64,000 bases of DNA from Arthrobacter sp. OAP107 (lineage in GTDB: Bacteria; Actinomycetota; Actinomycetes; Actinomycetales; Micrococcaceae), in assembly GCF_040546765.1 (NCBI RefSeq), contig NZ_JBEPOK010000001.1:4526001-4590000 (forward strand), written 5' to 3'. Shown piece after piece: positions 7,796 through 16,814 of this stretch. How positions within the stretch are numbered: the first letter of the stretch is position 1; each line of letters opens with the position of its first letter. The translations under genes were made by a program, and so were the position numbers. Under the pieces are notes generated by a model. The model searched no databases, was not told where the DNA came from, and worked only from the letters and a program-made list of their open reading frames with translations.

Positions 7796-8602
7796 GTGAA
7801 GATAGCTACCTGGAATGTGAACTCGCTGCGTGCCCGTGCCGACCGTGTGGAGGCGTGGCTGCAGCGCTCCGATTGCGATGTCCTGGCCATTCAGGAAACC
7901 AAGTGCAAGGACGACAACTTTCCGTGGGAGCTCTTCGAGCGCATGGGCTACGAGGTGGCGCACTTCGGCGTCAACCAGTGGAACGGCGTGGCCATCGCGT
8001 CGCGGGTTGGCCTGGAGGACGTCGAACGCGGCTTCACGGACCAGCCGCACTTCGGCAAGGCCGGCAAGGATCCGGTCCAGGAAGCCCGCGCCATGGCGGC
8101 AACCTGCGGCGGCGTCCGCGTGTGGAGCCTCTACGTGCCCAACGGCCGCTCCCTCGACGACGAGCACATGCCCTACAAGCTCAAGTGGCTTGATGCCCTG
8201 AAGAACCACGCTGCCGACTGGATCTCCGAGGACCCGTCCAAGCAGGTCGCGCTGATGGGCGACTGGAACATCGCCCCCACGGACGACGACGTCTGGGACA
8301 TTGACCTGTTCCTCACCCAGGGCTACACCCATGTCAGCGAGCCCGAGCGCGCCGCGTTCCGCGCCTTCGAGTCGGTGGGCTACTCCGACGTCGTGCGCCC
8401 GCACACCCCGGGCCCGGGCGTCTACACCTACTGGGACTACACCCAGCTGCGCTTCCCCAAGAAGGAGGGCATGCGGATCGACTTCGTGCTCGCCTCGCCG
8501 GCGCTCGCCTCGCGCGTTTCCGGCGCGTCGATCGACCGCGAGGAGCGCAAGGGCAAGGGCGCGTCCGACCACGCACCGGTGATTGTGGAACTGACCGACT
8601 GA
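7796..8602 (+). CDS. xthA: Exodeoxyribonuclease III
   Basis: DNA repair enzyme with 3'-5' exonuclease and AP-endonuclease activity. The 268-residue protein has the whole endonuclease/exonuclease/phosphatase fold: N-terminal WNVNSLRAR (metal ligand Asn), QETKCKDDNF (metal ligand Glu), YVPNGRS, GDWNIAP (Asp and Asn), and the final SDHAPV with the catalytic Asp-His pair. MRIDFVLAS is also typical. It starts with GTG and apparently has no leader. It is divergent from the mmsA operon and precedes a conserved protein on the same strand. Confidence 0.95.
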   Translation: MKIATWNVNSLRARADRVEAWLQRSDCDVLAIQETKCKDDNFPWELFERMGYEVAHFGVNQWNGVAIASRVGLEDVERGFTDQPHFGKAGKDPVQEARAMAATCGGVRVWSLYVPNGRSLDDEHMPYKLKWLDALKNHAADWISEDPSKQVALMGDWNIAPTDDDVWDIDLFLTQGYTHVSEPERAAFRAFESVGYSDVVRPHTPGPGVYTYWDYTQLRFPKKEGMRIDFVLASPALASRVSGASIDREERKGKGASDHAPVIVELTD

Positions 8603-8635
8603 TGGAGGCTCACGGCTGATGACAGGCAGGGATTC

Positions 8636-9535
8636 ATGACGGGCAACCTCTACCGGGGCCAGGCCGGGCTCCCGTTTTCCTCCACGCTGCGCGTTTATGA
8701 GCCCCTGGACGCGTTCCCCGAGGAACAGCGCGCCGCCATCAAGTCAGCCGGTGAGCGGGCGGTGTCCCGCGCGGCGGTCGAAAATGCTGAGCTGCTGGCC
8801 TCCTTGGGCCGGATCACCCGGCCCGGCGGCGATCCGTTCCCCACAGGCCGGACTGACCTGGTGCGCGTCACCCGCGCCCCGGGCGTCCCCATAGAGGAAA
8901 ACGGCAAGGAAGATTCGGAGGAAGAAAAGGCCGACGGCGTTGCGCTGCTTTACTGCCCCAGCCAGCTGGTGCTTCGGGCCGGGTTGGCAGCAAACGCGCT
9001 GATCGAGGGCATCCACGGCCCCCTCGCCGAGCTACTGATCCCGGAGGAACAGCGGGACAGGCACCAGGAACGCATTGACCTGGTCAACGCCCGCGACGGC
9101 ATCACCAGGGTGCACACCCGCGCCTCCACCTGGGGCATCCCCTTCAGCTGGTTTTCTCTGTTCCTCGAGTCCGATCCGCAGGACGTGGTCGAGGCCGGCG
9201 GCCGGATCCTCACCGTGCGGGTATGGACACCGATCTCCGATGCCCTCGACCGGGTACGTTACGCCGTGGCGAACCTCGCCCTCGCCGCGCCTGACCTGGA
9301 CATGTTGGACGACCTCACGCAGCTCACCGAATGGCTGGAGCTCTTCCACGCCGACTCCATGGTGGAGCTGGACTACGGCGCCGTGGCGGACAAGGTCTAC
9401 CCGGACGACTCCCCCATGGACGTGCGGCTGGGCATCGAATGCCTTGCGGAAGGGGACATGACAGGAGCGGCCGCGGCCTACCGCCGGCTCGCCTCGCGCT
9501 GGATCCCGATCCGCCAGCTGGCCCGGGCCTCCTAA
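8636..9535 (+). CDS. Conserved hypothetical protein
   Basis: A 299-residue protein with no assigned function. It opens with FSSTLRVYEPLDAFPEEQRA and ends AAYRRLASRWIPIRQLARAS. The middle includes an acidic low-complexity segment (EENGKEDSEEEKADG, about 86-100), then VALLYCPSQLVLRAGLAANALIE. No signal peptide or membrane helix. Similar-looking proteins occur, to my recollection, widely in Actinobacteria beside repair or primary-metabolism genes, but no catalytic motif is visible. It follows xthA by 33 bases and may be cotranscribed with it. Confidence 0.7.
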   Translation: MTGNLYRGQAGLPFSSTLRVYEPLDAFPEEQRAAIKSAGERAVSRAAVENAELLASLGRITRPGGDPFPTGRTDLVRVTRAPGVPIEENGKEDSEEEKADGVALLYCPSQLVLRAGLAANALIEGIHGPLAELLIPEEQRDRHQERIDLVNARDGITRVHTRASTWGIPFSWFSLFLESDPQDVVEAGGRILTVRVWTPISDALDRVRYAVANLALAAPDLDMLDDLTQLTEWLELFHADSMVELDYGAVADKVYPDDSPMDVRLGIECLAEGDMTGAAAAYRRLASRWIPIRQLARAS

Positions 9536-9577
9536 CCGGCAGGGGCACCCAAGGTGCCCGCCGGGAAAGGTGCGCTG

Positions 9578-10633
9578 CTAGGAAGACCGGGGCGGCGCCG
9601 TCGTACGCCTGACTATGAGGCGGTGCGGTGCGACGGTGGACTGCACCGAACCCGGGATCCCCAGGAGTTCGTCGAGCAGCATCTTGGTGCCAAGCTCAGC
9701 CTGCTCATCGGGCCGCTGCCCCACTGTGGTGAGCCCCATGGCGTCGGAAAAATCGTGGTCGTCGATGCCGATCACGGACAGGTCCTCGGGCACCCGGACG
9801 CCCACCCGGTTCGCTTCGAAGATGACCCCCATTGCCATTTCATCGGACGCGCAGAAGATGGCGGTGGGTTTGGCGCCTGGCTGGGCCCACAGCCGCCGGA
9901 ACGCCTCCTGGCCGCTGCGGACGGTGAAGTCCCCCCACTCGTCCCACTCGGGCCGGACTTCCAGGCCCGCAGCTGACATGACGTCCTGGAAGGCCAGGAT
10001 GCGGACCCGGGGAACATCGAAGTTGAGGTCCGTTTCGTCGTCACCATGCAGCAGTGCGATGTCCCGGTGGCCGAGCCCGATCAGGTGCTTGACGGCGGTG
10101 GACGCTGCGGCATAGTCGTCAATGCCGATGTACGCACATTCCTCGACATGGCCGCCCACCACCACCAGCGGAATGTCGATCTTCTGCAGGTGGTCCAGCT
10201 CATCCCGCGTCAGTGCCATACACAGGACCAGGAGGGCGTCGATCTGCTTGTAGACCATGGTCTTGCTGAAGAGCCGCTCGCGGTGGCTGCCATGTCCGCC
10301 CAGGTTGAACAGGGAAAGGTTGTATTGCCGGGCGTGCAGTTCGCGGTCCGCACCCTCGATGGCCTTTGAGAAGAACCACCGGCTCACAAAGGGAGCCAGC
10401 ACGCCAATGGTTTTGGTGCGCCCGGTGGCAAGGCCGGATGCCGACGACGACGCCACATAGCCGAGGGCCGCGGCCACCTCCAGGATTTTCTCCCGGGTGG
10501 CCGGGGAGACGCGGGGCAGGCCGCGGACCGCCCGCGAGACGGTTGCCGTGGACACGCCTGCGGCCGCAGCCACGTCCTCAATACTGACTCCTGAGTGGCC
10601 ACCGCGCTGTGCCCTTTCAGTAGTGCGCGCCAC
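9578..10633 (-). CDS. LacI-family transcriptional regulator
   Basis: A 351-residue sugar-responsive repressor. Residues about 16-65 form the LacI DNA-binding domain: VSIEDVAAAAGVSTATVSRA and the hinge helix that ends SSASGLATGRTK. The rest is the periplasmic-binding-protein fold with IGVLAPFVSRWFF, GIDDYAAAS, GHRDIALLHGD and FCASDEMAMGV. It starts with GTG, with AGAGGA just upstream, and is the last gene in the direction of the alpha-glucoside ABC operon. It is the likely regulator of that operon and of the divergent glucosidase through the site at 14299-14312. Confidence 0.92.
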   Translation of the reverse strand: MARTTERAQRGGHSGVSIEDVAAAAGVSTATVSRAVRGLPRVSPATREKILEVAAALGYVASSSASGLATGRTKTIGVLAPFVSRWFFSKAIEGADRELHARQYNLSLFNLGGHGSHRERLFSKTMVYKQIDALLVLCMALTRDELDHLQKIDIPLVVVGGHVEECAYIGIDDYAAASTAVKHLIGLGHRDIALLHGDDETDLNFDVPRVRILAFQDVMSAAGLEVRPEWDEWGDFTVRSGQEAFRRLWAQPGAKPTAIFCASDEMAMGVIFEANRVGVRVPEDLSVIGIDDHDFSDAMGLTTVGQRPDEQAELGTKMLLDELLGIPGSVQSTVAPHRLIVRRTTAPPRSS

Positions 10634-10714
10634 GATGTCCTCTCTAACCCCTCATGCAAATTTCCGCCATGCTGTTTGCGCGGCGGCAAGAATCCATTTT
10701 AGTGCCGCCGGTTT

Positions 10715-10978
10715 TCACCTGCGGCGCGTGGCCGTGCGCGCAGGAAGTCGCCTGCGGAGCCTGACCATGCCATACAGTGCCAGCAGCGTGGCCAGCAGTC
10801 CCAGCGCCCACCAGAGAGCTGGCTGCGCAGTCACTTCCGTCCAGATGGTGACGACGAGCAGCACCACAGCCCAGAAGCCGAGGAATCCGATGATGATGTC
10901 GAAGTCCTCGCCGGAGCGGACGCGCTTGGGCGCGACCGGCTCCGGCTTCCCGCTCTGTGGTGCTGCCCCGTGCGTCAC
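10715..10978 (-). CDS. Small two-helix membrane protein
   Basis: An 87-residue protein with two hydrophobic segments (about 29-48 and 54-70) and a strongly basic tail (RLRRRLPARTATRRR). Its GTG overlaps the stop of the second permease gene (GTGA), so it is translated with the transporter. I do not recognise a family. It could be an accessory subunit of the sugar transporter; that is inference from position only. Confidence 0.7.
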   Translation of the reverse strand: MTHGAAPQSGKPEPVAPKRVRSGEDFDIIIGFLGFWAVVLLVVTIWTEVTAQPALWWALGLLATLLALYGMVRLRRRLPARTATRRR

Positions 10979-11874
10979 TTGACAGCGCCCGCCGTCAGGC
11001 CGGCAACAATCTTGCGCTGGAACACCAGCACCAGGATGACCAGCGGGATGGTGACGATGGTGCCTGCGGCCATGATGGCCGTGTACGGGACCTGGTTTGG
11101 CTGGGCCCCGGCGAAGTTGGCGATGGCCACCGTTACCGGCTGGGTCGCGTCGCTGGACAGCTGGCTGGCGATCAGGAATTCATTCCACGAGGAGATGAAC
11201 GCCAGGATCGCCGTGGTGAAGATGGCCGGTGCCGCGAGGGGCATGATGACCTTGCGGAAGGCCTGCCCCTGCGTGCAGCCGTCCACCCGGGCCGACTCCT
11301 CCAGCTCCCACGGCATCTCCCGGAAGAAGGAGGTCATGGTGTAGACGGTCAGCGGCAGGACGAACGAAATGTTCGGGATGATCAGCGCCTGGTAGGTGCC
11401 CATCCAGCCGATGTTGGTGAACAGCTGGAACAGCGGGGTGATCAGGGCAACGCCGGGGAACATGGACGCTCCGAGGATGAAGCCGAGCACCAGGAACTTG
11501 AACCTGAAGTTCAGCCGCGCGAGCGCATACGCCGCGAAAACGCCGATGATCAGCGACACGAGCGTGACGACGCCGCCGATGAAGACACTGTTCAGCAGGG
11601 CCTGGCCGAAACGGTTGCCGAACGAGGTGTCGAACGCGGTGTTGAAGTTGTCCAGCGTGACATGGCTGGGCAGGATCGAGGTGTCGTAGGTGAAGCCCAC
11701 GTCCCGGAACGCCGTCACCACCATCCAGTACGCCGGTGCGAGGCACCAGATCAGGATGACGGCGGCGCTGATGTAGGTCCTGCCCTGCGCCCACTTTTCC
11801 TTGTTCTGCGCCTTGCGGCGGCCTCTGTCCTGCTCCGCGCGCAGGCTGGTGGCGGAGGTTGTCGCGGCGGTCAT
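10975..11874 (-). CDS. Sugar ABC transporter permease (MalG-like)
   Basis: A 299-residue inner-membrane permease of the carbohydrate uptake CUT1 type. It has about six membrane helices and the cytoplasmic EAA loop (EESARVDGCTQGQAFRKVI, near residue 200), which docks on the ATPase. SWNEFLIASQL in the second half is typical of MalG-like subunits. It overlaps the upstream permease gene by 4 bases (ATGA) and the downstream small gene by 4. No ATP-binding gene is in the operon; Actinobacteria often use a shared MsiK-type ATPase encoded elsewhere. Confidence 0.93.
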   Translation of the reverse strand: MTAATTSATSLRAEQDRGRRKAQNKEKWAQGRTYISAAVILIWCLAPAYWMVVTAFRDVGFTYDTSILPSHVTLDNFNTAFDTSFGNRFGQALLNSVFIGGVVTLVSLIIGVFAAYALARLNFRFKFLVLGFILGASMFPGVALITPLFQLFTNIGWMGTYQALIIPNISFVLPLTVYTMTSFFREMPWELEESARVDGCTQGQAFRKVIMPLAAPAIFTTAILAFISSWNEFLIASQLSSDATQPVTVAIANFAGAQPNQVPYTAIMAAGTIVTIPLVILVLVFQRKIVAGLTAGAVK

Positions 11875-12908
11875 TTCTTCCCCTTACCTGTGGCGCCGCT
11901 CTGTTCAACAACATTTGCGCCGAGGAACCGGACAAAGATGAACGCGACAAGAAAGATGATGATGAAGGTGATGGTGGACAACGCCGCGGCCGCATTGAAC
12001 CCTTGCCTGATCTGGTTGATCACCAGGATGGACAGGGTGGTGGTGTTGTTCGCGCCGCCCGTCAGGATGTACGGGAGGTCGAACATGCGCAGGGCGTCCA
12101 GGGTGCGGAAGAGGATGGCCACCATCAGGGCGGGCTTCACCAGCGGCAGCGTGATCAGCCGGAAGCGCTGCCAGGCGGTTGCGCCGTCGACCTTGGCTGC
12201 CTCGTAGACCTCAGCAGGGATCATCTGGAGTCCGGCGAGGATCAGCAGGGCCATGAACGGGGTGGTCTTCCAGACGTCCGCTATGACCACTGCCCACTTC
12301 GCCGGCCATTCGCTGCCGGTCCACAGGATCGTGGTGTTGAACAGCTTGTTGGCGATTCCCTCGAACGCGAAGATGAAGAACCAGAGCTTCGCGGTGACGG
12401 CGGTGGGGATGGCCCACGGCACCAGCACTGCAGCACGGACCATGCTCCGGCCCTTGAAGGTGCGGGCCATGATCATTGCCATCCAGAAACCCAGGACGGT
12501 CTCAAAGGCGACGGTAACCACGGTGAAGAAGAACGTGGTTGCCGTGGCCGACCAGAACTGCGCACCCAGCGTACCCGGCGGGCAAGCCACGGTTCCGCCT
12601 GCCGGAGCAGAACACTGCTGGGCGAGCCAGTTGACGTAGTTCTGGACGCCTGCCGGACCGCCAGCGGTAAAGAGGCCGGTGGCCGGATCCAGGCCGGCAT
12701 CCTTCTGGAAGGACATCACGATTGCGCTGATGATCGGGTACACGATTACAACAGCAAGGGCGATGATGGTCGGGGCCAGGAGCCATGAGGCCCACTTTCC
12801 CTGACTGAGAATCTTGTTGTCCTCGCCCACGCCCTTGGGGCCGTGGTGGACCGGGGTGCCGCCCGACGCCGGTGCCTTGACCGGCGTCGAGCCTACTTCG
12901 GTTGCCAT
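11871..12908 (-). CDS. Sugar ABC transporter permease (MalF-like)
   Basis: A 345-residue CUT1 permease that pairs with the downstream MalG-like subunit. The N-terminal 40 residues are cytoplasmic, followed by six or seven helices. The EAA loop (EVYEAAKVDGATAWQRFRLI) is near residue 240. FFFTVVTVAFETVLGFWMA and MFDLPYILTGGANNTT match family landmarks. I start at the ATG at 12908; the frame extends further upstream to 13073, but only by reading back through the end of the solute-binding protein gene. A 7-base gap separates it from that gene. Confidence 0.93.
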   Translation of the reverse strand: MATEVGSTPVKAPASGGTPVHHGPKGVGEDNKILSQGKWASWLLAPTIIALAVVIVYPIISAIVMSFQKDAGLDPATGLFTAGGPAGVQNYVNWLAQQCSAPAGGTVACPPGTLGAQFWSATATTFFFTVVTVAFETVLGFWMAMIMARTFKGRSMVRAAVLVPWAIPTAVTAKLWFFIFAFEGIANKLFNTTILWTGSEWPAKWAVVIADVWKTTPFMALLILAGLQMIPAEVYEAAKVDGATAWQRFRLITLPLVKPALMVAILFRTLDALRMFDLPYILTGGANNTTTLSILVINQIRQGFNAAAALSTITFIIIFLVAFIFVRFLGANVVEQSGATGKGKK

Positions 12909-12915
12909 GGCAGAA

Positions 12916-14211
12916 CTACGATCCTGCACCGGCGGATTCAATGGACTTCTGCATGTCAGACAGTGCAGTGTCCACGGGCTTCTCGCCCTTGATGGCTGAA
13001 TAGGCGTTTTCCTGGATCGCCTTGGTGACAGCCGGGTAGAACGGCGAGACCGGACGCGGCTTGGCGTTCTCAATGGAGGTCTTCAGCACGGGCAGGTACG
13101 GGAGCTTCTTCACCAGGGCGGCGTCAGTGTAGAGGCTGCCCAGCACAGGAGCCAGCGAACCCTGGGTGGCGTAGAACTTCTCGGTCTCCTCGGACGTCAT
13201 GAACTTCAGGAAGTCCAGGGCCGTTGCCTTGTTCTTGGAGTAGACGCTGACAGCCATGCTGTGGCCACCAAGGGAGGAGGCGCCGGGGCCGTCCTTGCCC
13301 GGGATCGGGGCGATGCCCAGCTTGTCCTTCACTGCCGAGGATCCTTCAGTGGTGGCCAGGTTGTAGACATAGGGCCAGTTGCGCAGGAAGAGGAGCTTCC
13401 CGCTCTGGAATGCCTGGCGGCTCTGCTCCTCCTGGAAGGTGATGCCTTCCTTCGGGATATTGCCGTCGGCGTAGGCCTTGGCCAGGTTCTCCAGGCCCGC
13501 CTTGGCCTGGTCCGTATTCAGGCTGGGCTTGCCGTCCGCGTCGAGGACGGAGCCGCCGGCGGAGTTGATGGCCTCCGACGCGTTGACGGTCAGGCCCTCA
13601 TACTTGCTGAACTGCCCGGCATAGCAGCCAATCTTGTTCTCCTTGGCGATGGAGCACATGCCCATCATCTCGTCCCACGTCTTCGGCGGGGTGGGAACCA
13701 GGTCCTTGCGGTAATACAGCAGGGCGCCGTCGGAGGTCTGCGGGGCCGCGTACAGCGTTCCCTTGTACGTGGCGGCGTCGACGGTCGGCTTCAGCATGGC
13801 GCTGGTGTCGAAGGCCATCTTGTCCTTCAGCGGCTGGAGCCAGCCCTTGGCCGCGAACTCCGCCGTCCACACGACGTCAACGTCCACGACGTCGTAGCCG
13901 GGATCCTTGGCCTGGAAGTGCTGCACGATGTCGTCGTGCTGCTGGTCCGCCTGGTCTGTCTGCTCCTTGAACGTCACCTTCTCGTTCGGGTGGGCGGCGT
14001 TCCACTTCTCGATCAGCGGGCGGACGACGTTGCTGTTGTCCTTGCCCTGAACGTAGGTAATGGGACCGCGGCCGTCCAGGTTGTTGGCGGCGTCGCCTCC
14101 CCCGGCACCGCCGCCCGTGGTGCTGCCCCCGCCGCCGCCGCCACAGGCAGACAGGGTCAGAGCGAGCACGCCGGCAGTGGCAACCGGGAGTAAGAACTTA
14201 GGGGTTTTCAT
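12916..14211 (-). CDS. Extracellular solute-binding lipoprotein (family 1, sugar)
   Basis: A 431-residue substrate-binding protein for the adjacent CUT1 transporter. The signal peptide ends in the lipobox LSAC with C23 as lipidated residue, followed by a Gly-rich spacer of about 20 residues. The mature fold has family 1 features: VDVVWTAEFAAKGWLQPL, APQTSDGALLYYRKDL, TWDEMM, GGHSMAVSVYSKNKATALDF. The divergent alpha-glucosidase suggests alpha-glucosides such as trehalose, maltose or palatinose as ligand; which one cannot be read from sequence. Confidence 0.94.
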   Translation of the reverse strand: MKTPKFLLPVATAGVLALTLSACGGGGGGSTTGGGAGGGDAANNLDGRGPITYVQGKDNSNVVRPLIEKWNAAHPNEKVTFKEQTDQADQQHDDIVQHFQAKDPGYDVVDVDVVWTAEFAAKGWLQPLKDKMAFDTSAMLKPTVDAATYKGTLYAAPQTSDGALLYYRKDLVPTPPKTWDEMMGMCSIAKENKIGCYAGQFSKYEGLTVNASEAINSAGGSVLDADGKPSLNTDQAKAGLENLAKAYADGNIPKEGITFQEEQSRQAFQSGKLLFLRNWPYVYNLATTEGSSAVKDKLGIAPIPGKDGPGASSLGGHSMAVSVYSKNKATALDFLKFMTSEETEKFYATQGSLAPVLGSLYTDAALVKKLPYLPVLKTSIENAKPRPVSPFYPAVTKAIQENAYSAIKGEKPVDTALSDMQKSIESAGAGS

Positions 14212-14298
14212 TGGCTGGAGACTCCTCGCTGAGTGACATGGAAATCAATCGTGCGGTTGATGTGGTGACTGTCACACTAGTAACGTTGCCCGAACAAA

Positions 14299-14312
14299 TG
14301 CAAGCGTTTACA
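14299..14312. promoter_or_regulatory. LacI-type operator
   Basis: TGCAAGCGTTTACA fits the LacI-family palindrome TGNAANCGNTTNCA exactly. It lies between the divergent solute-binding protein and alpha-glucosidase genes, 26 bases before the glucosidase ATG, so one site can control both directions. It differs by one base from the site at 21175-21188. Confidence 0.8.
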
Positions 14313-14337
14313 CCTAATTGTTACCGGAGAGGCAACT

Positions 14338-16191
14338 ATGACCCACCGCCCGATCAGCACGCCGGCTTCCGAGACAGCAGCCTGGTGGGCCCACGCGGCC
14401 GTCTACCAGATATATCCGCGTTCTTTCTCTGATGGAAACGGTGACGGCATGGGCGACCTGCCCGGCGTCACGGCGCGCCTGCCCTATCTTCAGCAGCTCG
14501 GTGTCGACGCCGTCTGGCTTTCGCCGTTCTACCGGTCCCCGCAGGCCGACGGCGGCTACGACGTCGCCGATTACCGGCAGGTCGACCCCGTGTTCGGCAC
14601 GCTGGCCGACTTCGACGCCATGCTGGAGGAGGCCCACAGCCGCGGGCTGAAGGTGATCGTGGACCTGGTGCCCAACCATACCTCCGATGAACATGCGTGG
14701 TTCCAGGAGGCCCTCGCGGCGGAGCCCGGCTCGGCCGCCAGGGAGCGTTACATGTTCCGACCGGGGAAGGACGAGGTTCCCGGATCAGGGGACGGCAACA
14801 TCGCACCCAACAACTGGAAATCCATCTTCGGCGGACCGGCCTGGACGCGGACCACGAATGCGGACGGCTCCCCCGGCGACTGGTACCTGCATCTGTTCGA
14901 CACGAAACAGCCGGACCTTAACTGGGAGAACCCCGAGGTCTGGGAGGAGATGCGGTCGGTGCTCCGCTTCTGGCTGGATCGGGGCGTGGACGGCTTCCGG
15001 GTTGATGTGGCCCACGGGATGGTGAAGGAAGCCGGCCTGCCGGACTGGGAAGGCGTGGCTGCCATGGTGGAAGGCGCCGCCGAAGCCGCCCACGTGACCG
15101 ATCCCCCGGGCGCCCATGACGAAGCAGTTGAGCCACATACGGCGCACGCTTCACCGGCCGGCGACGGGAACCACGAGCCCGTATCGCCGCTGTACCCGCC
15201 GTCGCCGTTCTTTGACCAGGACGGCGTCCATGACATCTACCGGGACTGGAACCGCGTCCTGGCCGGATACGATGGCGACCGCATGCTGGTGGCCGAGGCG
15301 TGGGTTGAACCCGCGGAACGGCTCGCCAGGTACATCCGCCCGGACGAGATGCAGCAGGCCTTCAACTTCGATTTCCTCCTGGCCGGCTGGAACGCTCAGC
15401 GGATGGCGGTGGCCATCGAGGATTCCCTCGAGGCAGCCGCCTCCGTGGGGGCGCCGTCCACGTGGGTGCTGAGCAACCATGACACCGTGCGCCATCCGAG
15501 CCGCTTTGGCCTGCAGGATCCCACCACCTTCCCGAAAGGCATTGCCGCCGAGGACGAGCAGCCCGATGCCGCGCTGGGCTTGGCCCGTGCCCGGGCTGCC
15601 ACACTGGTGTCCCTGGCTCTGCCCGGCTCCGCCTACATCTACCAGGGCGAGGAGCTTGGCCTCCCGGAACACACCACGCTGCCCGCCGCAGCCCGGCAGG
15701 ACCCGACGTTCTTCCGAACCAACGGCATCGAGCGCGGACGCGACGGCTGCAGGGTGCCGCTGCCCTGGAAATCCGGTGCGCCGGGGTATGGTTTCGCGGC
15801 GGCATCCGCTGTGCAGGACCCGGCCGCGCCATGGCTGCCGCAACCCGAATCCTTCGAAGATCTGGCCGCGGACCGGCAGGACGGCGTTAAAGGCTCGACG
15901 CTGGAGCTGTACCGCTCCGCGCTTGCCGCTCGGCGGAGCCACGGGCTGGGATCCGGAACGTTCTGCTGGGCGGACAACCACGATCCCGAACTGGGCGTCC
16001 TTGCCTTCCTGAACCGGGACGTGCTGGTGATCGCCAACACGGGCACCGAACCTACGCCTGTCCCCGACGGCTACCGGGTGGCACTGTCCAGCGCCCAGGA
16101 ACCCGGCGCCCAAGATTCCAGCGCCGAAGAATCAGCCGCTGATGACGCCGTCGTTGCACCCAACAGCGCGGCTTACCTGATAGCCGGATAA
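14338..16191 (+). CDS. GH13 alpha-glucosidase
   Basis: Cytoplasmic glycoside hydrolase family 13 enzyme of 617 residues that hydrolyses imported alpha-glucosides. The conserved regions are complete: DLVPNHTS, GFRVDVAHG with nucleophile D223, LVAEAW with acid/base E320, and LSNHDTV with D382. YQIYPRSFSDGNGDGMGDL and YQGEELGLPE are typical of the oligo-1,6-glucosidase/sucrose-maltose hydrolase branch. There is no signal peptide. A Pro/His-rich insertion near 260-290 and an acidic repetitive stretch near 590 are unusual. GGAGAGG precedes the ATG. It is divergent from the sugar ABC operon. Confidence 0.94.
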   Translation: MTHRPISTPASETAAWWAHAAVYQIYPRSFSDGNGDGMGDLPGVTARLPYLQQLGVDAVWLSPFYRSPQADGGYDVADYRQVDPVFGTLADFDAMLEEAHSRGLKVIVDLVPNHTSDEHAWFQEALAAEPGSAARERYMFRPGKDEVPGSGDGNIAPNNWKSIFGGPAWTRTTNADGSPGDWYLHLFDTKQPDLNWENPEVWEEMRSVLRFWLDRGVDGFRVDVAHGMVKEAGLPDWEGVAAMVEGAAEAAHVTDPPGAHDEAVEPHTAHASPAGDGNHEPVSPLYPPSPFFDQDGVHDIYRDWNRVLAGYDGDRMLVAEAWVEPAERLARYIRPDEMQQAFNFDFLLAGWNAQRMAVAIEDSLEAAASVGAPSTWVLSNHDTVRHPSRFGLQDPTTFPKGIAAEDEQPDAALGLARARAATLVSLALPGSAYIYQGEELGLPEHTTLPAAARQDPTFFRTNGIERGRDGCRVPLPWKSGAPGYGFAAASAVQDPAAPWLPQPESFEDLAADRQDGVKGSTLELYRSALAARRSHGLGSGTFCWADNHDPELGVLAFLNRDVLVIANTGTEPTPVPDGYRVALSSAQEPGAQDSSAEESAADDAVVAPNSAAYLIAG

Positions 16192-16202
16192 GCCGCCCGG
16201 AG

Positions 16203-16814
16203 TTAGCGGACCCGCTCAGCACGGCTAAAGCGGGTCCGCGCGCCGGCCGCGATGTGCACCAGGACCGGCGTGCGCCGTCCCACCACAGCGCTCAGGGCGT
16301 CGACCAGGTCCGCCGCCTCCGCCGCGAGGGCCTGCGGAGAAACACCCGGCCGCGGGTGCAGCCGCAACTTAAGCGCGGGCTGGCCCTTCACGTCGTAGAT
16401 CGAGACCGTGGCTCCGGCGAGGTCGGGACGGTCGGCCAGGGCGTTTTTGAGTGCCTGCTCGGCCACTCCGCCGCCGATCCGGATGTCGCCGGGAACGCCG
16501 CCCGGGTCCTCGGCTGCCAGCAGGAGGTCGGTGCGGCCCTTACCCTGCTGGGCGATCCACGCGACCATGAGGCCGATAAGCAGCACCACCGCGAGGGCGA
16601 GGACGATCCACAGCCAGCTCCCCTGCCGGCCGGGGAACTGTGTGCCCTCGAAGACCGCGGTGGCATTGTCTGACACGCTTTTGGACCAGGAGTGCCACCA
16701 CGTCGCGACCGCGGGAACGGCCGCCAGGAGCACCAGCAGCACGCCGATCACCAGCAGTTTGAAGCCAAGAATGCCAAGGAGGATGCGGTTGAGGAGCCTG
16801 GGTGTGCCGTTCAC
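16203..16814 (-). CDS. AmaP-like alkaline-shock membrane anchor
   Basis: A 203-residue membrane protein. Two hydrophobic helices (about 10-40 and 68-88) are followed by a soluble domain with TVSIYDVKGQPALKLRLHPRPG and a long helix AAEAADLVDALSAVVG. This layout matches AmaP-type proteins that tether Asp23 proteins to the membrane in Firmicutes. It is the last of five genes linked by 4-base overlaps; its GTG lies in GTGA with the stop of the DUF6286 gene. It converges on the alpha-glucosidase. Confidence 0.75.
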   Translation of the reverse strand: MNGTPRLLNRILLGILGFKLLVIGVLLVLLAAVPAVATWWHSWSKSVSDNATAVFEGTQFPGRQGSWLWIVLALAVVLLIGLMVAWIAQQGKGRTDLLLAAEDPGGVPGDIRIGGGVAEQALKNALADRPDLAGATVSIYDVKGQPALKLRLHPRPGVSPQALAAEAADLVDALSAVVGRRTPVLVHIAAGARTRFSRAERVR